Assembly (NCBI GenBank): GCA_037178625.1 | Contig: CM074143.1 | Span: 1,674,001-1,738,000 of the forward strand | Reading direction: 5' to 3' | Length of the DNA stretch: 64,000 nt | Origin: Skeletonema tropicum | Taxonomy: Eukaryota > Bacillariophyta > Thalassiosirophyceae > Thalassiosirales > Thalassiosiraceae | In this document: positions 29,695 through 41,393 of the stretch, in pieces | Position numbering within the stretch: the first letter of the stretch is position 1 | Layout of the letters: each line of letters starts with the position of its first letter | The notes under the pieces: model-generated | What the model was told of the DNA's origin: nothing | What the model saw: only the letters and a program-made list of their open reading frames with translations | Database searches by the model: none | Made by a program: the position numbers and the translations under genes

Positions 29695-30336
29695 ATGATA
29701 ACGGCAACGACAACACTCACAGTCCGTCGCGCCATTCAATACTGGCTCGACAAATCCACCATACACATCGTCCCGCGATGGATACTCTTCGCCTTCCTCC
29801 TCGCAATCTTCTTCCTCCGAATCTACCTCATCCAAGGATACTTCATCGTAGCCTACGGACTCGGCATCTTCCTCCTCAACAACTTCATCGCCTTCCTAAG
29901 CCCATTAGAAGACCCCACCGACGTGGGCGGACAACGCGACGACGGATTAAGTCTCCCCTCCACCGCCAAGGAGGGGAAAGAATACCGACCATTTGCACGA
30001 CGATTGCCCGAATTCAAATTTTGGATGGCATGTGCACGTGGTGCGGCAACATCGTTAGTTATGACGTTCTTTTCGGTGTTTGATGTTCCGGTGTTTTGGC
30101 CTATACTGCTCATGTACTTTGGGGTATTATTCTTCTTGACGATGAAACGACAAATTGCGCACATGTACAAACATAAATATGTTCCGATTAGTTTTGGAAA
30201 GTTGAAGTATAAGGATGCGGGGAAGGAGACGGGGGAGTATGGTGGTGGGATGGCGGGGAGTATTGGAGCTACTGCGGCACAGAATAATGGGGGACCTGTT
30301 ATGATGGGTGGTGGAGGTGCTGTGAGGAGAAGGTGA
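29695..30336 (+). CDS. RER1: RER1-family ER retrieval receptor
   Basis: 213 aa, one exon. The family signature is clear: YWLDKSTIHIVPRWILFAFL, YGLGIFLLNNFIAFLSP, RPFARRLPEFKFWMACARG, FSVFDVPVFWPILLMYFGVL and FLTMKRQIAHMYKHKYVPIS followed by GKLKY. RER1 is a four-helix Golgi membrane protein that returns ER membrane proteins lacking standard retrieval signals through COPI vesicles. The core length agrees with RER1 proteins of yeast and plants. The N-terminus is short and the Gly-rich C-terminal tail (about 35 residues) is a lineage extra. Start fixed by an in-frame stop 60 bp upstream with no splice acceptor between. Confidence 0.95.
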   Translation: MITATTTLTVRRAIQYWLDKSTIHIVPRWILFAFLLAIFFLRIYLIQGYFIVAYGLGIFLLNNFIAFLSPLEDPTDVGGQRDDGLSLPSTAKEGKEYRPFARRLPEFKFWMACARGAATSLVMTFFSVFDVPVFWPILLMYFGVLFFLTMKRQIAHMYKHKYVPISFGKLKYKDAGKETGEYGGGMAGSIGATAAQNNGGPVMMGGGGAVRRR

Positions 30337-30734
30337 TGATCCGAGACACCAAGTATTATACTAAATGTGAACAGAATTTTCTAACGATTTGATATTATGC
30401 ATTCTTCTGAGAAGTGGCTGCACATTTCTTTGCAAAAACGATGAAGATGTCGTAAAAAAGACACGAAAAGTTACATATGAATAAATATGAATTATGAAAA
30501 TCATAGAGTTGTTCATTATTTGAGAGGATGGGCTTGCTGTCTGGAGATAATCTCTCTGATTACAAAGAGATAGAGTTGTTCATTCCAGAAAATGGGCTGG
30601 CTATATCCGAAGTAATAAGGCTTCGAGAGATCAATAAACTATGTTCTGAGCAAAATCGTCTTTTCCCTGCATACATACTTGAAACCATGATCCACAATTT
30701 CCAACTCTATAATTACAAAAAGATAAAGTTACAT
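30337..30734. other. Start of the LRR segmental duplication
   Basis: From about 30525 the sequence matches 57278 onward (GATGGGCTTGCTGTCTG, AGTAATAAGGCTTCGAGAG). 30655-30700 is a partial direct duplicate of 30765-30800 (CGTCTTTTCCCTGCAT, GAAACCATGATCCACAAT), which is the 3' end of the LRR gene. No separate gene. Confidence 0.6.
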
Positions 30735-33404
30735 TCAATAACCTATGTTCTGAGAAAAATCGTCTTTTCCCTGCATGCAAATTTGAAACCATGATCCACA
30801 ATCATATCCCATCACCGCGGGAACATCTAATTTGAAGTCACACACGGCATCGTTTTCTCCTCCGTCACAGCAAACCTCGCAACATTCACAAGCATCGCAA
30901 TCCATTACCAACACGGTAGTGTTGTCACAAACGGCTTCCGATGTAGCATCATCGGCGAACGTATTCTTTGTACCGATCAATGAAACAAGATTGCTCATGT
31001 TTGCAAAGCTGGCAGGCAGTTTATCTGCAAACTTATTGTCTCCAATGTCAACGACGACATTTTCAGACGTTCCAGAAAACAGTCCATCTGGCAGAGATCC
31101 GCTGAATGAGTTGGATCTGATTAGTAGTCTTGCCAAATTCTTCGTTGCTTTTAATACGTCGACAGTGCCATTGAACCTATTTGATTCAAGCACGAGGTAC
31201 TCTAACGAAGAAAAGAGACATGTTGTTAGATGCGTAGACAAACTTTGAAGGCAAGGCGCTTCATCAATAAGGGTACACTTACTCAAACTTTCAAGGTTTC
31301 CAAACGATGAGGGAATTGTCGAAGTCATCTCATTAGACCCCACATCAAGAAGCTGGAGTGCTCGAAGATTTCCGATTGAAGCTGGCAATTCTCCGTGCAG
31401 TGCATTATTTCCAAGATTTAGAACTTCAATTGCAGTCAAATTTCCAAGCGAAGAAGGAATTGTTTCTGTGAGATTATTTCCCCTCAAGTTGAGATACTTG
31501 AGGGAAGAGAGATCGCCAATTGCTTCTGGTATGGCTCCATGAAATTTGTTTGTTGCCAGATCCAACGTCTGTAGTTGCTTCAGCTTCGCAATCCAAGACG
31601 GAATAGTGCCGACAAAATTGTTCGCTAGGACGAGTCTATCGAGCTGCGTATCATCAATAGCCTCTACATCGGAGGGAAGGCTCCAATTCGTTCCGAAGTT
31701 GTATTGGATATGAATGGAAAGGAGTTTCTTCAATTGGAATAATGAACTTGGGAGCTCTCCACCAAATTTCGGTCCATTGAAGAGAAGCGACAAGTTCTTA
31801 AGGCGAGTCATGTTTCCCATTGTTTGAGGAAGTTGGCCAACCAAACCAATGTTACTTTCTAGATACATGGTGTCACAATCTATCAAATATCCAAGCTCTG
31901 GAGGCAACGGTCCGTTTAGGTCGTTCAATATTCGAATATTTATAAGCAAAGAGTCAATAGGCTTTTGATAGTCATCAAACACGATGTCTCCATCACTATT
32001 ATCCACACAAAAAACTCCTACTGGGTCATATTCTGAAAGCTCTATGAGATCGTGTGATATCAAGTGAGATCAAGTGTAAGAGCGTGAAGCATAGATGCTA
32101 GACAAATCAAATAGATGAAATGTTATCCACTCACCACCAAAAGGAAAGTTTGGCCTCGAGTAGTTCTTGTACCAATTACACTCATGTAGATCTGGAGACA
32201 TAAAGTTCAACGAATCTTTCCAGGGATTGGCTTGTGTCGTAGAAAAGAAGAATGAAGCCAGAATGTACCGCCTGGTTAAATGTGCCTCGCCTGAGTCCCC
32301 TCCGATGCTGAAACCGTGCTTCTGCTTGGGCAGCTTTCCAGTAGAAGGGTCTTGGTTCTCGAGAAGTTCGACGGAAATGGAATCATAACATACTATCCAC
32401 TGGATTGCTTTGCCCTGAGGGGTCGAATCGTCTTCTAGCAAATCAAGGGATGTGATGCTGGAGAGAATTGATTTAGCCAACTCATAACGTACATCCACTT
32501 CGCCTGGAAGACAAACAGACGAAACAGTCGTATCTTGCGCTGCATCTTCAGACCTTCCTTGCATACTAAGTGGAAGAGCCACGGCCAAAATAATGCACGC
32601 AGCTAACACCAGCCCAAGCGGGAGCAACCAGCGACAATTATCACTCTTCTCTACTTCATCATCATTTCTTAAACTATTACTTCGTGCTGCGTCCAACCCA
32701 TTGCTCTCCTCTTCGTCACCATCCTCCTCCATAGGAATCGGCACTACTGCCGAGTCTTCCAACGTGATGGCATTATCAATAAGTCTCTGAACACGCTCTT
32801 GTACACGATCCCTCGTCCTTTGTTCGTTTGAACGACGTGTCGGATCATCTTCAGGTAAAAATCCTTCCACCATGACGCTCTCCTCATTAATATCACCATC
32901 ATCGTCTGGGCCGGAGTTGTAGCCCGTATGAATTCCCGTACCAGTGTAGAATGGACCGGCGATGAACATAAATCCTGGTTCGACCTCTTGGATCTCGTCG
33001 TCCTCGCCATTATTGAAGACTGCAGGATAGCCACCGATATTTTCATGTGGGATCTCTGCAGTTGCAGTTGCTCCCTCGTCCACATTATTTTCGTCTGGGA
33101 TCTCTACAATTGTACCCCTTTTAGATGATGATGTGGCATACTGATTATTATTCTCTCTAGACACACTACTTGTCAGTCCAGCATCGGGTGTGCCCTTAAC
33201 ATCACCACGTTCATCTTCGGACGGTTTATCTGAGCGCTCTGCCAGGCGATCTTCAATTTCATCCTCTTCAATTTTCTCCTCCTCTTCCTCTTTCAAGCTG
33301 CCGCCACCGTCACCACCGCTGTCGTCGGGGTAAGCATCGCCCTCGGCCGAAGTCTCGGCGTCAGCAGTAGTGGTCTCAAGTGCTTCTTCTTCAGTTTTCG
33401 TCAT
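30735..33404 (-). CDS. LRR receptor-like transmembrane protein
   Basis: Three exons on the minus strand: 32135-33404, 31283-32032 and 30735-31201; about 828 aa. The 81-bp second intron (31202-31282, GTAAGTG ... GTTAG) is in frame and open; splicing it restores a regular repeat, ESLKYLVLESNRFNG. The N-terminal 250 residues are acidic and presumably cytosolic (EEEEEKIEEDEIED). One membrane helix (LPLGLVLAACIILAVALPLS) lies near 257-281, and a C-terminal ectodomain has about nine plant-type LRRs (GTIPSWIAKLKQLQTLDLAT, AIPEAIGDLSSLKYLNLRGN). A Cys-rich end follows (CDACECCEVCCDGGENDAVC). There is no kinase. Such proteins are frequent in diatoms and are thought to act in recognition or adhesion. 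A nearly identical broken copy lies at 57409-60070. Confidence 0.86.
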
Positions 33405-33733
33405 GTCGTGGTGCCTCCCTGGTGCCTTCTGCTGACAGCTGCTGGCTGACGCTACTTATTTATGTAGGAATATTATTTACGCCTGACGCCAAATATTTTA
33501 CCTGTCGGTTTTCCAAGAGTCCACAATCAAGCCTACAGCTGTTAGCAAATCTTGGCGGATAATCGCAGAATTTTTATTCCTACGTACAAACGTACTGAAA
33601 GCCCCTTAACTGGGGAGCTACTCTACCCGTAAAAGTTCCGTCTTTATCAATTGCGAACAACAACCGGACCATGGTAAATAATGCCTCGTATGCCATATTC
33701 CACCAAGAGACATAAATGAACATTGTCCTATGT
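33405..33733. other. Intergenic with a short inverted motif
   Basis: TATGTAGGAATATTATT near 33465 and TTTTATTCCTACGTAC ending at 33586 form inverted ends of a possible 120-bp miniature element. The same TTCCTACGTA motif recurs in many places. No gene. Confidence 0.4.
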
Positions 33734-36700
33734 TTATTTCTTCTTTGCCGTCGCTTCCACCTTCGTATTCTCTCGTTTTACTCTGAGACTAAAGTTGAGC
33801 TTCTCTTCCTTCTTGAGCAAATCATTCTTGAAATCAAAGTCTTTTGCGTAGACAGTTTTCATAATGAAAGATTTGTCAAAGTCAATAGCAGCACGATGAC
33901 ATTTCAAAACCTTCTTCAGCGTTTCAATTCTCTTGTGCGGAATGGGTGCATCCTCACTTGAATTACCTTCTGTCTCCTTGGTATTCTTTGCCTCAATCTC
34001 CAACATCTTATATGTCTCCATGTAACCTCTTGCCCTGGCACTGAACTTACGAATGAGATCCACAGTGAGAACCTCTCTTGAAATACACTTGTCGACCAAT
34101 GCAAGGAAATCAGCAGTCGTTTTCTTTTGAGCTAATGGATGTCTTCGGTAGAGAGCTTTGGAGAATCCCCAAGAGTATTCGACACCCTCACCAGCGTATT
34201 CAGCATGGTACTTTGTTGTAATCAAGGCTCTTACTCCCAAAGATTCACAAACATATTCGAGTTGGCTTTGTTCAGACAAAAAATCCGTGCAGTTTGCAAG
34301 CAAATGCCGGAGGGAAAGCTCAGGAACCAAGTTACCCTCATCATCATACTTCATCACTTGGTAGCTGCCCTTTCTGAAGGTTGCTATATCGATCCAGCCA
34401 CGTTCATACGCAATCTGCAGAAGTCCCTTACCCTTGCCCTCCCATCCATATATCATTTTGGTGGTAGGTGTTATTTTGATATCGATACTAGACGCTTGCG
34501 CCATTTTTGCTAGCTCAGCATGTGTCATCTTCCATAACCTTATTTCTCCTTCCTTTTTCCCCCACTCGGTGTCCATCAGCTCCGATATCAGCTCTTTCTT
34601 CACCTTATGTCGCTCTTTCCTCTTGTCTTCTGGTATTTCAACCTCTCGGTCGTGCCGTCGTCTTTCACGTTCCTCTGCTGTCAGCCAAAATGGGCCGACA
34701 TCTTCACTGGTGAAGTTCATCGTTTGTTCTTGACCGATAGTCACCATTGCTGGATTGGATGCATCGTAGTATGGCCCGACAAATTCCTCCTGCCGTTCAA
34801 TTTTGGTGTTCCTAGCTTGCGATGGTGTCGAGTGCCAATTCTTGTTCATTTCCTTTGCATCAAGACCGTCAACACGCTTCTTTGCATGACCACTGCTCGA
34901 ATCAAAAAGAAAGACATATTCATACTCATCTCCGAGTATTACTTTTACGCAATCTATTATATCTTCCGTTTGCAGGATCGTGTGGTTCCCTGTCCAGTAC
35001 CCGTTCTTCCCGTATGCAAACTTAAGAATCCCAGGTGACGATTCAAGTGGTTGCTTTTTTGTGTTACCATTTACGGCAATTGCCGCTGCCTTGTCGAAGT
35101 ATTCTTGTTTGGCTCTAGCAGCATTAATCTCCTTCAGCTGATCTTCGGTGATAGGAATGCCCCAACCCAATTCTCTCGATTGAAACGCAGATATCATGAT
35201 ACCAGCACCAACAGTCTTCGGCATAATTGCCCTCCTTCCATTCGGATCAACCCACTGGTGAGTCCGCGACAGAAAAGCATTAAAAATAGCCTCATCCTGG
35301 CCAAAGATGATGACAGGTTTGTCTTCAGCTTTCTTTCTTATGCTTACTCTTCCTCCAAATGCTCCATACTTATCGTTTGCAATCTTCTGCAGACGCACGT
35401 GTTTGTCCACATGAAACTCAAAGTATACTTTTTCATCAACTCCCTTGAACTTATAAGCAACCTTATCTAACATGTCCTTCGCCTTCTCGCCATCTTTGTC
35501 ATCTTCGAGCGCTGTTTTCAAATCGTCAAATTCGGTCTGTGACAAATGAACCCATCGATGAGATCGTGGTTCAAGCACTGATAGATATTCGTCTGTTAAC
35601 CGAGACCGATGCTCTATCTGTTCGGCATACTCATGGCCATCAACGTAGTAGCATTTCTTTGACACCTCTCGTTTGAAACCAAGGTATCCGACCCACCTCC
35701 CAACCGTTGAGTATGATGGTGGATTTTTGAGATATCTGTCAACCAGTTGAAATTCTTCTGAGTCTTCGGTAAAGTTGATGTTGGTTTTCACCTCTTCATT
35801 TAGTTGCTTTATCATTGTTGTGTTAAAATGTTCCCTCAGCAATTCAACGCTGAAATGTTCCAGATGGTCAAGTATGAAGTTTGACACATCTACTGCTGCT
35901 GTCGGAAATACCTCAAATAGTGTAGGCTTTCGTTTGATACCATTGGCGACGTAGGGGTTGGGGTTTGGAAATTGATGATTAACGCGGAAGATACGGTTCC
36001 AATTCATGATTGTCCTACCAGTTGCTGCATTGAACAGTGTTAAATCATTGAGCAGCCTTGCCGCTTTGTCGCAACAAGCTTGGAATGGAAACCCAACTCG
36101 ATACTCGGCAAGTGCTATTGAATACGCAACCCTGAGGTATAAACATTTATTGCGTAAGTCAAATAAGGCATGCTTTGTCAATTTACTATCTTCGTGCAAG
36201 TCAATGACGCCTGCTTCTTCGTATCCATTTGCTGATTGCCCCACCAGTGTAAGTGATTCAACCAATTGCACTAGTCCGTTGTACACATCGGCACCTTCGT
36301 CAAATCCGAAGAGAGCTGCTGCTTCAGGTGACTGCCATATAATATTCGGAGTCTGGTTGTTGCTGCTGTTATCCCCGTCTATATCGCCACTGCTGTTGTT
36401 ATTGTCGTCGTCTTCATCTTCATCTTCGTCGTCAACTTGATTATTCTCATCCTCTAATCTACCCACGTTGGTGACGAATGGCACGAGAGGGCTCTGCTGC
36501 TGCTCAACTAGTCGTTGCGAGCGCCTTGTTCTTTTTTGTGGAGTAGGAGTAATTGGTGCAGCCGCTGATGATTTTGTTGCTTCTTTACGTTTGTTCTCAT
36601 TATTTTTGTTCTTCTTCTTACCAGCGCATCCATCGTCGGGAAATGATACTTGCTCCGGCTTGTTGCAAGATCGCTGCCGATTATTAGTTGCACTGTAACT

Positions 36701-37063
36701 CTGTATATGTTCTATTTCTGTGCACAATAACTCTGCTGCGCGTATTGGTTCGTTGGGCACTTTCTCTCCCTTTCCAAAGTAGTAATAGTGCACCATCCGG
36801 CGTAATGACGAATTGAATGGACATGATGTTGTGAAATTTTTGTGGTATATCTTGTGTACATTGCTGCTGTTGAAAGGTCCGGCTGCCTTGTTCAGACGCT
36901 GCACGAGTTTGTTCCGTAAGGTATTGTCTTTATCTACATTCGTATAGTGTCTGTGCAATATCTCTACCAACGACTGGTCGCAAATCCACCTGCCGCGATA
37001 AGTGTCACTTTTACTGATGAGCCGTGTGAAAAGGTATTCAAAAAGTGTATTACCATCGTTCAT
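33734..37063 (-). CDS. Intact DDE transposase-like protein, 1109 aa
   Basis: One uninterrupted frame. The N-terminal 450 residues are charged and partly disordered (polyAsp/Glu near 215-235, PQKRTRRSQRLVEQQQ). The catalytic region holds IIFGQDEAIFNAF (Asp near 588), QWVDPNGRRAIMPKTVGAGI, YGKNGYWTGNH, VFLFDSSSGHAKKR (Asp near 721) and GVEYSWGFSKALYRRH (Glu near 961). The order D, D, E with spacing FGQDE ... FDxSxxH ... ExxWG resembles the DDE endonucleases common in basidiomycete genomes (IS630/Tc1-related by my reading). It probably cuts and pastes DNA, unless domesticated. I found no clear long TIRs; inverted TTCCTACGTA motifs flank it at about 33573 and 37294. The start is the only ATG with the conserved N-terminus. 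Confidence 0.72.
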   Translation of the reverse strand: MNDGNTLFEYLFTRLISKSDTYRGRWICDQSLVEILHRHYTNVDKDNTLRNKLVQRLNKAAGPFNSSNVHKIYHKNFTTSCPFNSSLRRMVHYYYFGKGEKVPNEPIRAAELLCTEIEHIQSYSATNNRQRSCNKPEQVSFPDDGCAGKKKNKNNENKRKEATKSSAAAPITPTPQKRTRRSQRLVEQQQSPLVPFVTNVGRLEDENNQVDDEDEDEDDDNNNSSGDIDGDNSSNNQTPNIIWQSPEAAALFGFDEGADVYNGLVQLVESLTLVGQSANGYEEAGVIDLHEDSKLTKHALFDLRNKCLYLRVAYSIALAEYRVGFPFQACCDKAARLLNDLTLFNAATGRTIMNWNRIFRVNHQFPNPNPYVANGIKRKPTLFEVFPTAAVDVSNFILDHLEHFSVELLREHFNTTMIKQLNEEVKTNINFTEDSEEFQLVDRYLKNPPSYSTVGRWVGYLGFKREVSKKCYYVDGHEYAEQIEHRSRLTDEYLSVLEPRSHRWVHLSQTEFDDLKTALEDDKDGEKAKDMLDKVAYKFKGVDEKVYFEFHVDKHVRLQKIANDKYGAFGGRVSIRKKAEDKPVIIFGQDEAIFNAFLSRTHQWVDPNGRRAIMPKTVGAGIMISAFQSRELGWGIPITEDQLKEINAARAKQEYFDKAAAIAVNGNTKKQPLESSPGILKFAYGKNGYWTGNHTILQTEDIIDCVKVILGDEYEYVFLFDSSSGHAKKRVDGLDAKEMNKNWHSTPSQARNTKIERQEEFVGPYYDASNPAMVTIGQEQTMNFTSEDVGPFWLTAEERERRRHDREVEIPEDKRKERHKVKKELISELMDTEWGKKEGEIRLWKMTHAELAKMAQASSIDIKITPTTKMIYGWEGKGKGLLQIAYERGWIDIATFRKGSYQVMKYDDEGNLVPELSLRHLLANCTDFLSEQSQLEYVCESLGVRALITTKYHAEYAGEGVEYSWGFSKALYRRHPLAQKKTTADFLALVDKCISREVLTVDLIRKFSARARGYMETYKMLEIEAKNTKETEGNSSEDAPIPHKRIETLKKVLKCHRAAIDFDKSFIMKTVYAKDFDFKNDLLKKEEKLNFSLRVKRENTKVEATAKKK

Positions 37064-37364
37064 GATTACAATCTTTAGTCAACCTAATTGGCTATTTTGG
37101 ATCTAGACATGCAAGAGAGGTTAATTTATCCTTTTGGTTGAGCAAATATCCAACTTGTTGTGCGTAGTACGCTCCGGAATTTGGCCATGGTTGGCATCTT
37201 TTTGCGCGGAGTGGCTCTTGTTGAGGGGTGAGTTGGGAGAAATCGGCCCAATGGGTTTTTATAAGACTCACTACGTCATTTGTACCTAACATACGTAGGA
37301 ATTCGAAACTTGAACGGCTATCCGAAAATCCGTGAAAACAGCTGTACTACTTCTTACATATCCC
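37064..37364. other. 5' flank of the DDE gene
   Basis: Presumed promoter region. Contains CATACGTAGGAATTC near 37290, which is inverted relative to the motif at 33573. No gene seen. Confidence 0.4.
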
Positions 37365-37446
37365 TGCTGATCATATGCGAAAGTCGTACCACTGAGCCAC
37401 TAGACGTCTAGTGGCTCAGTGGTACGACTTTCGCATATGATCAGCA
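37365..37446. repeat. Perfect 82-bp palindrome
   Basis: Both 41-bp arms are exact reverse complements about the centre TAGAC|GTCTA at 37405/37406, with no spacer. Each arm contains TGGCTCAGTGG, which equals a consensus tRNA A-box, but no B-box or cloverleaf follows. A spacer-free palindrome of this size is normally unstable, so it may be a young fold-back or an assembly or cloning artefact. Confidence 0.92.
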
Positions 37447-40400
37447 ATCCCACATCCTCCCACATCGGGCGAGTTAAACCCACTGTGAATATGGTCTGTA
37501 CCTTGTGACGACTGCGCAGTCGATACAACGACACAATCAAGCGACGAGTGGTATTGGATGGAGAGTTGTCTGAGCAGCATTGGGAGGACAACCAGCGGAC
37601 ATGCAAGAAGAAACGAGTCACCAAGCAAGTTGAACAAATCTTGGCGGGCAATTTGAGATTAACAAAGTTGCAAGCTCACTCTTTGTCTTTGTTTATCAAC
37701 ACGTGAGGTAACAATGACAACGCTCGTCGCTTGAATGTGAGATAGACTGTTGGATGCGTTAGTGGAGGGACCGATCAACACTCTTAACGCGCTTTCCACC
37801 ACAGCCTTTTTTATTTTTTGGTTTGACCGTCTTGGAGTCGACGTTCTTCACCACGGGCTGGTCTTTTTTCCCCTTCTCACCTTCACAACTCCTTGCGATG
37901 CGGAGGGTGGGTTGTTCGGTGCTTGGTTCTGAATGTTAGTGACAGTGTTGTCGCACACTCGCGTGTTGTTCCGGGGGGGTTTCCTGATGAGTAGGTCACC
38001 CCTTCACATACGCCACGCCGCTTCACGATGTTGGGCGTTGGCAGGGGATGCCTCCTCATGATATTAATTTCCGGGGGGGTGTTTGCCGATGGTGGTGCGC
38101 AACATATAGCGCCCCATAGCGATCTATCCATCAATGGTGAATGCCATTGAAGAGGAATTCATTAAACACACTCATATCGATTGAGTTATACAACAAATAC
38201 ATGTTTCATAATTTTGGGAGAACAGATGCCGCTCTTGGGGGCATCGTCTTTGTCTGTGGGAGTTCTCCATCGAGCTGGAATGTAGTCATTGGCGGATAGT
38301 TCTCCAGCCAAGCTATTATTGTGCAGCTTGTCACGGTCTAAAGCAGTTGCCCTACCAATCTGTCCTCCACGGAAGCAACAACCCGGTCACATAGTGAGAG
38401 GGTTGCCTACGCCTGCTTACCTATCTTCGGGGGAAGATGCTGCTGACGACCATATGCGTACTCCCAGTTACTTGATGCTTCTTTGATACAAGACGGACGG
38501 GTCCAATTGATCAGTCTTCTATCATGTGATTTCGAATGCAAGAGAATGAAAGGTCCAGTCTCTCTATGCCGCCCAAAAGCTAGTAGAGGGCCTCTTTCTC
38601 TCTTGTGTCTGGAGTAATGGTGAAGCGGGATGTGTGAAGGGGTGAGATTGGTAATTCCACTTTCTCCGAGGCTACCATACGGTTTGGATCTGTGTGGTGC
38701 ACTCAAGGAGGCTTCGCGTCCTCTCCCTCCCAGGTTCCATACAGTTTGGAACTGTGTGGAACGCAACGATGTGGAGACACCTTCATGCTATGGGTTCGAG
38801 TTTAGTTGGAGTAGACTTCGCTTTCTCCGAAGCTACTACAATGTTGGACTTGTTTCACGTAGGTATATTATTGAGGAGACATCTTCATTCCAATGGACTC
38901 GAGAGTTAGAATAGACTTCCTTTCTGTACACACTACTCCTGTATAGTGACCGCCTGCTGATCGACTGTTGGCTAGCGGTGGCCATCTATTAGTACTGGGG
39001 CCATTATGTGCATGGTGTGAAGGCGGGGTGTTGCGTATTCTCATTGCTACCTTTGGTTTGACAGTGAAGTATCATACTTCCAGTGGAAGCAGCGTTGAAG
39101 CACAACTCTTTGCCCTTCCACCGATCGTGGTGATTCGGATGCACGCTATGATAAAGCAACGCTCCATGCACGGCGTGAGGGTTTCAAATATGTAGCGTTG
39201 TTCTCATAGCTCGTATGTGCTAACGACACCTGGCCTCTCCTCAAGGAATGGGATTTAGGAAGGAGTGAAGTTGCTGAGGGGGTGATCACCTAGGTTTGTC
39301 TGGTGATGCAATAGAATAGATCCTCCTCCTCGTGATATCCTACAACCTCCACCTTAACTCCAGTAAGTGTTGATGGAACGGTTGGGAGTTAGGATGCGCC
39401 CTTACGTACCTCAAGGAAGAGTCGGATGGGATTGCCGGGGGGGTGAGGAACCACCAACCTACGGTGTGTGGATACATAAGTGGGGTAGATAGAATCGTCT
39501 TCCCTGGCGCTGCCAATAGGAATCTCCGCAAATAGGGGTCGTGAAAAAGGAACATGAAGTTGATAGATATGGCCGTCAGAGCTCAGTTTAGTTGACGTCT
39601 ATGTCATTGGAAAGTGGGCAACGTAATTGCATCGCATTGACCTACAGCATCACCGGGCTCAGAGACGTCTTTGGTAATCGAACCATGGCGTCTTCCACAG
39701 TCATGAATAGTGGAATCGAGGCAGCCACTCTGGCACAGTTGATTTAGTTGCGGAGTAATCCGGATAATAGTGTCTACCACCCTTCATTATTATCACGGAT
39801 GACACAGCAGCGCCGCTTCTATGGGGCGTGATAACTGCAAGTTGATCCCTGGGCATCTACATCTTCATAAAGCTGATTGGATCCTTCTAGCACGGCATGG
39901 TAACGAAGAGTCTCAAGTTCCCGGGGAACTCTCATAGAATTTCATCGCGATATTACGCCTCCTCCAGATATTGCGGCCGCAGGAGGGTCTGTACCCGGAT
40001 GTGGGGTTGAGATAGGCAAAGTACCCTTCCTTCATGTTAAACTCTGGCGGCGCTAGAACTTGGAGCGGCAATTTCTATTGGTCAATGATTATGTACGAGA
40101 GTGGCTGAGGACGAAAAGAAATGAGGTGATGAATTAGCAGCCAGGATTGGGTCCTGTGCTCTACCTAGAGAATCGCTCATGGTTGATAAGCAAGACGAGG
40201 ACGGGCTATGGAAGAATCTACCGCCCTGCCCTTGTCCTTGTGGGTGAGCATCCTGTGTACGATTGTATCGCGCTGCATCATGGAATTGCAACCTCCCCCC
40301 TCCTGAGAGGTTAAGGGTAAGGTTGGCCGCAGGCACAGGATGTTTTACTTAGGCAGATTTTGTGTGCCAACAAGAGTTAGATGGATGAGGTCGGATCAAC

Positions 40401-41393
40401 CAAGTTTCTGTGTTCAAACTCACGCCAGGGGTTCGGAACCCTGACTGGCGAAGCGACAGGTATACACAGCACTCATGTGCGTTGGACACCACGTTGCAGT
40501 ACTCGCGGGGTAATGATTCGAAGCCTTCAAAGTCCGAATATTTGTTGTTCTTTCGATGCGGATCTAGTAGCAGAAGACAAGATTCCTGGTACAGGTTTAT
40601 GGGATCAGAGAGCGTTTACGTGCTGATCCCGTACGTCACTGAAAAGTGGCCGACCGCTGAATAGCCGTCACCCGTGCAATACAGAGAGGAAATCGCATGC
40701 GAAAGATCTGTTAAGATGAACGTGAAACGAATGGATAGAGAAGAGCGGGTCTACATCCCCAATCGGTAAATAGAGATCTAAGCATTAAGTTATCTAAATA
40801 ATGAGAGGAGCTAAGTCGTTCGTTCTGTCGGTCGGTCGGTCGGTCGTTCTGTCGTTCTGTCCGGGCCCTTTGGCGTGTCCTTTGGCCTTCACGGGCATTT
40901 TCGATCGACTCTTTCTTTGATTGGCTTGATTTGACCCCTTGCCCCCCCCCCGTTTTTAGAGTTTTCGATTGACTCTTTCTTTGATTGCCTTCAAACTCTA
41001 ATTTCTTCCTACCTGTCTTCAATCGTTTCCACACGTTCACATTAAACCTCTTCATAGATAATCCCTCTCACATAAATCAATATTCTCCCAACCGTTTCTC
41101 AGTAATCACTACACAGCATTCGTAGAAGGCAATGTACAACCTTTATTACATAATTATTAAAGTGTTACATAACGTACTATTTGAATACTGCTATGTATAT
41201 AAGTAGACACAATCAATATCGTAGTAGATAGCCGGTGCCTCCTCTCTTATTTAGAAAACCCGCGCAGCGGCTAGACGAGCGTCAGCGAGGCTAGTGCAGT
41301 TAAAACTCGCTTGGCAGAAAACCAGTGAGCTTCGTGAGAACGTGCACTTGTCACAAACGAAAGACCGCCAACTTTCCAGCCACGGACATATTT
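37447..41393. other. Gene-poor, probably decayed repetitive DNA
   Basis: No intact coding region. 37500-37720 reads like a coding remnant on the plus strand (TIKRRVVLDGELSEQHWEDN, NLRLTKLQAHSLSLFINT) broken by stops. CCGGGGGGGT recurs at 37970, 38070 and 39435. TTTCTCCGARGCTAC recurs at 38660 and 38820. 40829-40850 is a (GTCG)n microsatellite, and TTTCGATYGACTCTTTC repeats at 40900 and 40960 around a poly-C run. I cannot name the source element. Confidence 0.45.

Noticed and set aside
32167..33128. Plus-strand frames opposite LRR exon 1
   Set aside because: Antisense shadows of an acidic, Ser-rich coding region; no independent support.
34139..36698. Plus-strand frames opposite the DDE gene
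   Set aside because: Shadows of the 1109-codon frame on the other strand.
37365..37446. tRNA gene
   Set aside because: An A-box is present but there is no B-box, no anticodon stem and no acceptor pairing downstream; the sequence is a perfect palindrome.
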